Part shown: positions 13,007-25,600 of the stretch, piece by piece
How positions within the stretch are numbered: the first letter of the stretch is position 1
Layout of the letters: each line of letters begins with the position of its first letter
Assembly (NCBI RefSeq): GCF_964340395.1
Contig: NC_135567.1
Location: 15,520,306 to 15,562,805, forward strand
DNA length: 42,500 nt
Direction: 5' to 3'
DNA from: Glandiceps talaboti
Lineage: Eukaryota > Hemichordata > Enteropneusta > Spengelidae
Translations under genes and position numbers: made by a program
Notes under the pieces: generated by a model
Told to the model about the DNA's origin: nothing
What the model saw: only the letters and a program-made list of their open reading frames with translations
Database searches by the model: none

Positions 13007-16000
13007 GATAATTATCATTACATATGTACCAGAGATTACTTACACCAATATGTTGTAAAATTGAGAAATAGAGGAATTTTCACAATATGGTAAACAGATG
13101 ACCCTAAAATTTAGAGTCAACAAGAACTACTTTTTCTTATCTATTTTATTATAATTATTATTATTATTATTATTAACCATTTTCCGATCAAAAATATTTG
13201 GTAGTCATTGCCAGAAAAGGGTGACATTTGCAAATATTTGGTAGTCATTGCCAGAAAAGGGTGACATTTGCAAATATTTGGTAGTCATTGCCAGAAAAGG
13301 GTGACATTTGCAAATATTTGGTAGTCATTGCCAGAAAAGGGTGACATTTGCAAATATTTGGTAGTCATTGCCAGAAAAGGGTGACATTTGCAAATATTTG
13401 GTAGTCATTGCCAGAAAAGGGTGACATTTGCGTCCACTGTCCATCAAAACAATCCCTCAGGGTATTGTTGTTTCTCAGTGTTTGAGTTCTGATGTGCACG
13501 TTCGAAATTCTTCAACCATGTTTGACATTTTTAGTTTGATGGAAAGTCAGTGTCTTTATTGTTGTACTGTTTGGGTGTCTGGTGGTATGCGCTACCCATT
13601 TATGCTGCTGTTCTGCATAGAATGATTCAATGGAGTCAGTTTGGGCGATAGAAAACAGGTCTTTGTCTCATGATATATCTCCAGTTGATTGTTTCGGGGT
13701 TTTACTGGCTTTGCATTCATATCACTACATATTGGCTTTGTATTCATAGCACTACATACTACTACATACTGGCTTTGTATTCATAGCACATACATACTAC
13801 TACATACTGGCTTTGTATTCATAGCACTACATACTAATACATTAATTACTGATTTGAAATTGATTATGCTTTCTAAGCAATTTTCAATTTTGGCCAATTT
13901 AGTTCGAAAGGGGGTGGATGGAATCTGATGCCTAAGTAAAAGAATTTAGTTTTTTATCCAACATTGGACTATTGTTCTTGTCCCTAACAATTGACTTGTC
14001 AGAGAATTCCAGACATCTTTAGATCACCACCATAGTTCCTACTTAAATGTTATGTAACACTATTATTTCAGAATTAAGGAATTTGTAAAATACAGGTCTA
14101 GGGTATTAATGTACAGTATCCAAAATAAACGTCAATTTATTCACAATTAAGGCCACTTTATTTATTTAGCTCCAAGAATCTAAAAGTACAGCAGATGTGA
14201 ATGCATTTTAATCACATCATCAGGTAACCTGAGACCTTTTTCATTTTCAAACTCTGTCTGAGTATTTTATTTGGGTGTTTATAAAATAAGTTTCCTTCTT
14301 TTCAAACCAAGAAATTCCCTGAAGTTCTGCTTCCCTCTAAAACACCTACAGGTACATGCAGTCTAATACTTTAGTTGGGCTGATACTAGCTGGGCTCGAA
14401 ATCAGCCGCAATCCAGGGCGTAAGGACCACCAAACATTGTATCTAGACTACCAAATTAGCAGTAGTCTAGGACACAGACTACTAAACATTGTATCTAGAC
14501 TACCAAATTAGCAGTAGTTCAGGACACATAGACAATTAAATATTGTATCTAGACTACCAAATTAGCAGTAGTCCAAGACACATAGACTACTAAACACTGT
14601 ATCTAGACTACCAAATTAGCAGTAGTCCAGGACACACAGACTATTAAATATTGTATCTAGACTACCAAATTAGCAGTAGTCCAAGGCACATAGACTACTA
14701 AACACTATCTAGACTACCAAATTAGCAGTAGTCCAGGACACATAGACTACTAAACATTGTATCTAGACTACCAAATTAGCAGTAGTCCAGGACACATAGA
14801 CTACTAAACATTGCATCTAGACTACCAAATTAGCAGTAGTCCAGGACACATAGACTACTAAACATTGCATCTAGACTACCAAATTAGCAGTAGTCTAGGA
14901 CAGAGTCTGCTAAACACTATCTAGACTACCAAATTAGCAGTAGTCCAGGACACATAGACTACTAAACATTGTATCTAGACTACCAAATTAGCAGTAGTCC
15001 AGGACACATAGACTACTAAACATTGTATCTAGACTACCAAATTAGCAGTAGTCCAGGACACATAGACTACTAAACATTGTATCTAGACTACCAAATTAGC
15101 AGTAGTCCAGGACACATAGACTACTAAACATTGTATCTAGACTACCAAATTAGCAGTAGTCTAGGACAGAGTCTGCTAAACACTATCTAGACTACCAAAT
15201 TAGCAGTAGTCCAGGACACATAGACTACTAAACATTGTATCTAGACTACCAAATTAGCAGTAGTCCAGGACACAAACTATTAAACATTGTATCTAGACTA
15301 CCAAATTAGCAGTAGTCCAGGACACATAGACTACTAAACACTGTATCTAGACTACCAAATTAGCAGTAGTCCAGGACACACAGACTATTAAATATTGTAT
15401 CTAGACTACCAAATTAGCAGTAGTCCAAGGCACATAGACTACTAAACACTATCTAGACTACCAAATTAGCAGTAGTCCAGGACACATAGACAATTAAACA
15501 TTGTATCTAGACTACCAAATTAGCAGTAGTCCAGGACACATAGACTACTAAACATTGCATCTAGACTACCAAATTAGCAGTAGTCCAGGACACATAGACT
15601 ACTAAACATTGCATCTAGACTACCAAATTAGCAGTAGTCTAGGACAGAATCTGCTAAACACTATCTAGACTACCAAATTAGCAGTAGTCCAGGACACATA
15701 GACTACTAAACATTGTATCTAGACTACCAAATTAGCAGTAGTCCAGGACACATAGACTATTAAACATTGTATCTAGACTACCAAATTAGCAGTAGTCCAG
15801 GACACATAGACTACTAAACATTGTATCTAGACTACCAAATTAGCAGTAGTCCAGGACACATAGACTACTAAACATTGTATCTAGACTACCAAATTAGCAG
15901 TAGTCCAGGACACATAGACTACTAAACATTGCATCTAGACTACCAAATTAGCAGTAGTCTAGGACAGAGTCTGCTAAACACTATCTAGACTACCAAATTA

Positions 16001-19000
16001 GCAGTAGTCCAGGACACATAGACTACTAAACATTGTATCTAGACTACCAAATTAGCAGTAGTCCAGGACACAAACTATTAAACATTGTATCTAGACTACC
16101 AAATTAGCAGTAGTCCAGGACACATAGACTACTAAACACTGTATCTAGACTACCAAATTAGCAGTAGTCCAGGACACATAGACTACTAAACATTGTATCT
16201 AGACTACCAAATTAGCAGTAGTCCATGGGACACTGCCTACCAAACAAATCTTGACTACCAAATTTATAATGTGATAAGTCTGTTAGATCAATTGAAATAA
16301 ATTGAAAATTGTAAGTAGCTGAAGTAGTTCAATTTGATAAATTTGTCTGGCAAGTCCTCAAGTTAATCCCAATTCTCCCATGAGAGTATTTGTTTGTATA
16401 CAAGTAATTACTACGGAGTTGAGAAAAATGGGCTTACATTGGAGCCCAACTTGTTTACCCTACAAACCCACAAAGCTAAGGCCAAGAAGAAAAAATGTTT
16501 GTGGTTAGAACAGTTTGTCTAAAATGGTGTGACGATACAATTTTTTCTTTTTTTATTCTGACAAACCTGTCACTAAATCTACTGTTTATGGCAGTTACTG
16601 TTTGTTTTATTCAGTACTTTAGAGCTAGTGTGTATGTGGGGCCAGATGTCATTTGCTTGTTCATGATTAGCTCTGCAGTTGTCTCCACTGAAGTAGGGAG
16701 GGTTATTTTTGTGTTTCCCCACAGATCTGCAGACTGCATGGGCTGAACAAACACACACAAAAAGACCAATGCAGGGGTATTTAAGTGATGTGCGAGTTTA
16801 CTAGAAACTTCATATTTTTCTCTTTTTTACCTAACTCCTGTATATGTATCGTAGACATACATACGCACCAACACTGGTTGTCACGTACATAGTCTAGGGT
16901 CGTGTATGGGGCAATGCAGTCAAAGAACTATGGGGCCCTACTATTGATAGCATTCAGTGCAGTTTTCTGTATTTGTATTGTGGAAGTACAAGCATCAATA
17001 GGGTTGTCATACATAGTCTAGGGTCGTGTGTGGGGGCAATACCATCTAGGTACTAAGGAGCCCTACTATTGATAGCATTCAGTGCTGTTTTGAAGGCTTG
17101 TGTGTTGGGTGCACAGCGAACTCTTGAGGTAGTGAATTCCTGGCATAGTGGCAGAACTCCATTCTCGCAAACCAGAGTTATTATTTCCTACCACTACATT
17201 TCTAAATAAAACAGGATATAGTATATGAATACATCTACAGCCAGTGGGAGGCTTGTTAAAAATGCTGCCGTAAAACAGGCCATGGTTTGCGATGATGTAG
17301 AACTCATGAGCACAGAGCAGTATACATGTGAAATGAAACTAGGTGTGCAATTAAGTACGACTCGATCCATAACTAAAACCTAACCTCCAAGTTTTCTAAC
17401 AGCTTTCCATTTACAAATGTTATCTGAAAATGTCCTTCACCTGGATACAAGGAATACTACGAAACCACACAAATATATTTCCTAAAGACCACAACAAAAG
17501 ACTCTGTTTGAAAAGAAACCTCGTTGACATTGTCAAGATCTAGTCAAAATATTTGCACATTATTTACATGCGTTTTGAAGCTAGACAGGCTAATAGCCAT
17601 AAGCTAAAAGCTGTGACAAAAATTTGCTGTGCTCAGACCCCTGGTAATTCAGCTTGATAATGCCGCCCATCATTAGTCATAGTTTTGTTTTCAGACAGCC
17701 GAGTCTGCAGGCTAAATTTTGTCACGTATGACCACTTTTATCCCCTCAAGTCAAGTTAATTATGCAGAAACTGTAATTACCTCTAGGTAGTTTAAAACTA
17801 CTAACAGAAAATAATTATCCTTTACCCAATCACATTGAACACAGATAAGCATTGCTATTCTTTCACACTGCTGTAGAAACAGGCTTCTAATGAAAACATT
17901 ACACATGGAGTTGATGATTTTAATGGCTTCAATTGTTTATTTTCTAACTGATAATCAATATTTCAACTTGACCACTTCTACATCCCCACTGTGCACGGCA
18001 TCTATGTAATTGTTTCTTTTGCATTCGAAGTTGTCTGAGGGTGTGTAACAAATGTCATGTCACATGAGTGAAACACCAAGCCTACATCATTTTAGCTGTA
18101 ACAATTCCTTTGATAGAACATTTCAAGCTAGTAGAAAATTTACTAGCACTATTGTACGATTACATCAGTAAAAGACACACAGGTAGCTTGATGAACATTT
18201 CAAGCCCAGTTATATGCAATAGGCATGACTCAACTTGTTTGCATAATCAATAAATCAATAATACAATTTGCTAGAAGTACTGTTAACATGCAACAAATTA
18301 TGTACAAGGTAATAAAAGACAAACATATACACATTGTTTGTAATGTGCATCTATTCAATACAACTCTGTCAGAGTGCAACAAAGTACCCATTTATATTCA
18401 AAATTTGCAACAAACTATGAAATTAAATATGGATAGACAAATATGCAACAAATTACCCAAATTGGAGCAAATATGCAACAAATTACCCAAACTGGAACAA
18501 ATATGCAACAAATTACCCAAACTGGAAACAAATATGCAACAAATTACCCACACTGGAGCAAATATGCAACAAATTACTCAAACTGAACAGTAACTGCCAT
18601 AAACAGTAGATTGAGTGACAGGTTTGTTGAGAATTAAAAAAAAAATCGCCTCTGCACACCACTTTAGACAAACAATTCTTTTCTCTCTCTGTTTTTGGGC
18701 CTTATATACAGCAGGTTGTTAAATTTTATCGCTATATATCTTATTTCATTTAAATTCCAGGCCATACGTCTGACACAATAGAAAATACAAATTTATTGAA
18801 GCAGAATAATGTGAGAGTGTGAACCCAATTTAATCTCTAGACAGACAACTGTATTCACAAACCTTATGTGAAATATAAAGGTAGTTGAGATAAATACCTC
18901 GTTATGAATTGACTACCTAGCTTTCCTATGAAAGACTCGGACAATACAAAATTTTCTGGACTACCTAGCTTTCCTATGAAAGACTCCGACAATACAAAAT

Positions 19001-19838
19001 TTTCTGGTTTCAAGATGCATTGCGTTCAATGACGTTGCTTGATATGATTATTCCGTATGGATGGCATTGCTTGTACAGTGTTTTTGCTAAGGTTTGGGAA
19101 CCCCAGTAACAGAAAGGGGGAAAGAGGTAAAACTGGTAGTGCTTCCCATGCAATCATGAATGTATCATAGTTTAGGTGGGGAACCCCGGTAAAATGATGT
19201 GGGAACCCTGGTAGATTTTACCTACTTACCACCCTTAAATAAAACACTGTTGTATATGTCTTTACATTTAGTCTTGTTTTGTCTTTACTACATTTGAAAT
19301 AACATTTTCAGATTTGTTGACTTCTTTGATGAGTAAATTTGCATCTGAGCATGCTCAGTTTGGCTTACAAGTTGAGAAGCCTGTTAGAACTGAACAGCGT
19401 GATATCTTAGTCTGATACGTTTTTGTTGGCAGGGTTTGAAAATCCTGGTTAACCTTTGTAAACATGTACACAATGTAGGCCGGAAACACAATACCAGGCC
19501 AACCTTGGCAAGTTGTCAAGATTGAGTAAATACTTCAAATTATATAGATTGATGAGTTTAACAAATGTGTGACCTTTATTAGGAATCTCACCAGCAAAAC
19601 AATTTATTTTGAAACTACAGAACGCATAATTTATTTATGAAAATGCAAATTAATAGGTTAGACGAATAGCTGTGTGTGTGTATGTGTTTGTGTATGTGTA
19701 TGTATGTTTGTGTGTGTGCGTTTGTTTTTGTGCAGGTTTTTGTGTGTGTTTGTGTACGTGTGTGTATGTGTATGTGTATGTGTGTACCTGTGTGTCCATG
19801 TGTGTGTTCATGTGCATGTATGTGTGTATGCGTGTATG

Positions 19839-19869
<31 letters not shown>

Positions 19870-19904
19870 GTGTGTGTATGTATGTATGTATCTATGTGTG
19901 TGTA

Positions 19905-19936
<32 letters not shown>

Positions 19937-22602
19937 TGTGTGTGGGTGTGTGTGTGTGTCTGTCTGTGTGTGTGTGTGAGTTATCAATTAAGTAACCTTG
20001 CAAGTTAATGGATGAGTAACTCTGTCTAATAGTAATAGTACGTACACAGCCTAGAGACTTGGCTATCTGACAAAGTATATTTAGCTTTTTGTGTTTTGAT
20101 GTTGTCAACCGTGATAGCCAAATTGTCTCGGGAAAACACATAACCAAGTCTCTGGGCTAGACTTGTTACCAGGATTCTAAAAACCTTACCACAAAAACTG
20201 TGAATTTTAGCAACATGATCCCTCTGTGTTGCCAGGCTTTGATGACTATAAACACCCTTGTTACCACGGTTCTAAAACCTTAGCAAAAACAGGGTATCTA
20301 TTACTTAAACATTAAATTCTCCTTGTTATAGAAATCTAAAACCCCAATTAAAATTTTTTGCTGTGAAGGACAATTGTTTTTGGTCATGAGCACAGCAAAA
20401 CATACCGAGTCATTAGTATGTTACAGCAGAAACCTTGAAGGCTTGCCAAAAGACTGCCGTGCATATCATACACATTTTATGTCATTTAATGTCATCACAC
20501 TGTAGACTCAGATTTTGACATTCAAATTGATGATAGCAAGAATTTGAGTCTACTTGCATGGTTCCCATGGCAACACGTGTGTGCACATAGAGTGTATGCT
20601 TGTGAGCAGGAGTGTGGTGTTGTTTATATATATATTTGTACATGTAATGTCATTGGTCTGTGAGAAGCCTGTTTCTGATCTATCTAAACTGTTCTTGGGG
20701 AACACAAAATGTGTATGATAGCCAGTGTGCCATCTAAGCCAATTTGACACTCAACTGACACAATTTTCTAGTGGCGGACCAAAATTTGGTGTTCCCCTAT
20801 CTCTTACTATGTGGTGAGTGTGTCCTCTAAGCCAATTTGACGTGCCACTGACGAACACAATTTCTAGTGACACACCAAAATTTGACGTTCCCCTATCTCT
20901 TACTATGTGGTGACTCACAAGAAATTCCAGTTTTTTTATCATTTTGACTCACAACAAAATTTGGCTGTCATTAGCAGTCTTTCAGCAATATTTCTCCTGT
21001 AGCTGTGGCCTAATTGAGATGCATTACAAAGATCACATACCCCATGGTTACACAGAAAAGGGTAGAGATATTTGATATAGCTAAATTTAGAAGAACTATG
21101 TTATAGTCATGTTGTGATATATGTATTGAAGAACAGTACAGAATGTAATCCCTGTTACACTAAAATCAGTGGGAATTTTTGTAAGGTACAGTAACCATGG
21201 TAACTGACCCAAAATTTGCATAAATTTCCCAACCTTGAACATAAACAGTGCTAACACTAGGCTGGCACTAACACCTCACCAGTATGTGTTAGCAACTGGA
21301 AGGGTTAATGTACCAGTCCTATGTTAACACCAGACTAGCTCAGTGCTAACACTAGGCTGATACTAACACCTGACCAGTATGTGTTCGTAACTGGAAGGGT
21401 TAATGCCTACACCAGCCCTATGGTAACACCAGACAAGCTCAGTGCTAACACTAGGCTGGCACTAACACCTCACGAGTATGTGTTAGCAACTGGAAGGGTT
21501 AATGTCTGTACCAGTCCTATGTTAACACCAGACTAGCTCAGTGCTAACACTAGGCTGATACTAACACCTGACCAGTATGTGTTAGCAACTGGAACGGTTA
21601 ATGTCTGTACCAGTCCTATGTTAACACCAGACTAGCTCAGTGCTAACACTAGGCTGGCACTAACACCTCACCAGTATGTGTTAGCAACAATTTCTGTTAG
21701 GAACATTTGCATAATGTCGCACAAGCTCAACAAATGAATATCATTTGTTTAGGTCAAAACCCCTCCCCCTCCCCCTCCCCCTAAATGAACGTTCACAAGT
21801 GTGACATCAAACATTCATATATGTAAACTATGATGAAAACTATAGCAGTCACACCACTATGATCAATGTAATGTAAAAATATGACTGTAAACAAATTAAT
21901 ATACTACCAGAAACCCAGCACCATATCTCACATTAGAAGTAAATTTTTGTCAACTTATTAGTAGTAAATGCAAATAAAGTTTTTATCATTAAAGGTGTGA
22001 AAGTTTTCCATCAAAATTTGGTTAGAAGTGCTAAAATGAAGTTCAGCAATCGCATTAATGCCAGATCCCTTCCCCTGAACGAACGAAATTCATTTATTGA
22101 GTTTGTGTGACATCATATGATCATCCCTTAACGTTTCTAAATGCGACACAAGAATAAATTGCGACACAAACTTTGGAAACATATTTTGTGCATGTTCCCC
22201 TGGGACACATACATCAAAAAAATTCCCCAGTGTCAAACATGGCATCATATACGCACAAATAACATGTTGACAAGACCTCTAGATGTGACCTCTAGATGTT
22301 GACGTGACCTCTATGTGACCTTGTGACATGACCTTTAGTGATCTAACCTCTTTTCACAAACCACATCTCACGAGGAGAGAAATTACCATCAAACCAGACA
22401 GCACAATTTCATGAAATTTATAAGAAAAACATTGATCACTTGTAACCCAAAGTTAGAGTTACCTAAATTTGCTGTTTCAGGATAATGCCATAATTCACAT
22501 CTCGTAGGATAATACGGTGTAATGAATGAAATGATTTCTAAAGTGATAAGTGCCTTTGAACATTCTGAGTAATGGATTCAGGCGCTACATAATTTTTTTT
22601 TA

Positions 22603-22648
<46 letters not shown>

Positions 22649-25600
22649 ACACAATTTATACAACTTACAACTGAATCAGAATGAGAAGTGGATAAAATCT
22701 ATTTCAAGCATTATACACTATGATGCTAGTATATATCATGTTATTTTTACAATTACAAGACTTCCATATTCAAAGATTGCAGGTAATAAATTGTGTGATG
22801 TCTACACAACTATACAAATTAGAACTGCATCGGGGTGACAAGTAAATAAAGTATATGTCAAGTGAGTAGTGTTATATAATATGGTTAGTTCGAGGTACTA
22901 TAGTATAATACATTATGTTATTTCTACAATTACAAGACGAACAATGCATATTCAAAGATTAAACTGTGTGATTTCTACACAACTATACAACTTAGAACTG
23001 AATTAGGGTGACTAGAACTAGGTAAAATACATGTCGATATGCTTCCAGCATTATGTGCTTGATGGCTAACACATGATATATCATGTTATTTCTACTCTAC
23101 AACAGCACGACTGTACCCTATTCAAAGATTGCAACGTAATACTACTAAACTGTGTGACTTCTCTACAACTGTACGATTTAGAACTGAATTAGGGTGATAT
23201 ATATAAATGTTATGTCTAGACCATTATGTAGTGTATGGCTAGCTAGTACATGTATGGGGGGTATGATACATCATGTTATTTCTACTCCACAACAGCACGA
23301 CTGTACCCTATTCAAAGATTACAGCGTAATACTAATAAACTGTGTGATTTCTCTACAACTGTACGATTTAGAACTGAATTAGGGTGATATATATAAATGT
23401 TATGTCTAGACCATTATGCAGTGTATGGCTAGCTAGTACATGTATGGGGTTATGATACATCATGTTATTGCTACAATAAACTGCAAAACAGTACCATATT
23501 CATTATGCAGCGTAATAAATTAAGTGATTTCTACACAATTGTATGTACAACTTGGAACTGAATTAGGGTAATAAGTAGATAATATGTCTATTGTTATATA
23601 TCAGGGGTAGGTAACAAATATTAGTCTAGAGCACGATCGATATAGCGACAAGTACAAATATAAAAGTTGCGGGAAAATTCTACATAGTACCTGGTACAAG
23701 TCGTTTAGTTACGAGAAAAGTCTATATTGCGACAAACACAAAGTCCTGATTTTCCCAGCGTCCATTGCATATTCAACATGGCGGCAAGTAACATCGACAA
23801 TCCTGATGGTAAGAATCAGTCGATTTCTACTACTAAAAATCGAAAATACGTATTCCTATAGCGTGCGTTCTGGGAAGAATTGGTTGGAGGAACAACAGGG
23901 AAAATTTCACTGATTGATTCCACCGTTTGTGGGAGGAGTTAGCGAAAAACTTTTTCTACCGACGGATGTCCTATTCTAAAACACACGTCCCTATACGAAT
24001 GCATGTACATACGTATTTTGAACCACTGATCTTCTATCAGCGTACTGTGGGGTTCGTTAGCTGGCTGACTAAATATTGTATGCTTTACTTTTTACATAGA
24101 ATTTGCAGGCAACATATGGGTTTGTTATTCCGTCTACATAAAATATAGTACTACTGTCAAGTACAACAGGGAAAATTTCCCTGTATATACTCTGGCTAGT
24201 ATGTAGTATAGTAGGAACTGCTGCGTTTGACTCAGGTTAAACATCGGAACGAAAAAAGGCACAAAAACAGACAAAAAACCCTCAACATCACATCAAATGT
24301 TACAATTATTACAGCTAACACTCAACATGCTAGTACATGTAGAACAGGTGACAAATATTTCATGTCAATACAATAGACAGCTTTAGAACAATACACTTTT
24401 GTGTTTAAGTATTCCTTTGTCAAATAAGTGAAAATGCGTCTGGGTCCACACAATTATCAATTCCTATTCTCTTACAACAGAGACATTAATTGTTTTACAA
24501 GAAGAAAACAATAAAAGGCAGTATATTGTATTAGACAGTGGCATACCATTCCTGTTTCATTTTATTTTTGTTTGATTTTTGTACTGTTATGTGTACTTAT
24601 TCACTACCTGATCTTGTCTATCAAGTTCAATTTTATTGTTCTTTTCATACCAATGCAAAGGTGAAATAAATAAATAAATTACAATTGACTAGATCACAGC
24701 AAAACACTTTTGTGTTTATGCATTCTTTTATCAAACAAATGAAAACATGTCTGGGTCATGACAAAAACTTTTTAAGAATTCTCACCATTACTCTTTTTAC
24801 CAGGGGAGAGGGGAATTTCCTTTGTATAGAAAAAACTACTAAGTATTGGTAGGGAAAACAGGCCATGGTTTCAATCGCAGGTTCTCACACTTGTGTTATC
24901 TTACTCCTAATAAAAAAATTGTGTAGTTCCGATTACGCTCAATTTTAGAATAGTTGGGGTAGGTAGATTTTTTATTTTATTTTATTTTTTTCATACAGAA
25001 GACGTCTTGTGGTAAGCTGTATTCCACCATGTTGTTTCAAAGACATGAGGCAATGACGTCATCAAATCTCACTATTTCTTGCACGACTGCAAAGTTTTTT
25101 TTATTTTTCACTAAAAAGTTTACAGTGGCAGTGAAAAACTACGTGGGTCAGGTTACCAGAACTAAAATTTTTTTTCTGTCTTCTATTTTTAAAACATGTT
25201 TTGTTCCTTACTTTTTTAGTCTAGAGCTTTTTCTCATGGAGGCCTTCACATCTTTCTTTCACTATGCAGGCATCCAGACCATTTCCTATTAACATCCCTT
25301 TTCTAAATCCATTGTTTTTCCTGTTAACTACCTAACTGGGAAATTAGTGGCTAATTGAGACATATGTTTTGTTATTTAGGTAACACTTATCAGTAACTAA
25401 ATAGCAGTATTCTGATTTGCACATAACTGTGAATGTTAGACATTACTTGGGTAATTATTACAACAGGCAGACAGTCTATTGTTTTAGTGTCAATTACCCA
25501 ACTTAGAAAATTAGTGGTTTAAGGGGACATATGTTTTATTATTTATCTTAAACTTATCAGTAACTAAATAACAGTTTTCTGATTTGAACATAACTGTGAA

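Noticed and set aside
14420-16235. CRISPR-like look of a regular repeat array
   Set aside because: Units are contiguous 54-bp repeats with no unique spacers, inside a eukaryotic intron.
19650-20147. Open frames of Cys/Val/Tyr or His/Thr repeats
   Set aside because: Translation of the TG/TGTA microsatellite in several frames at once.
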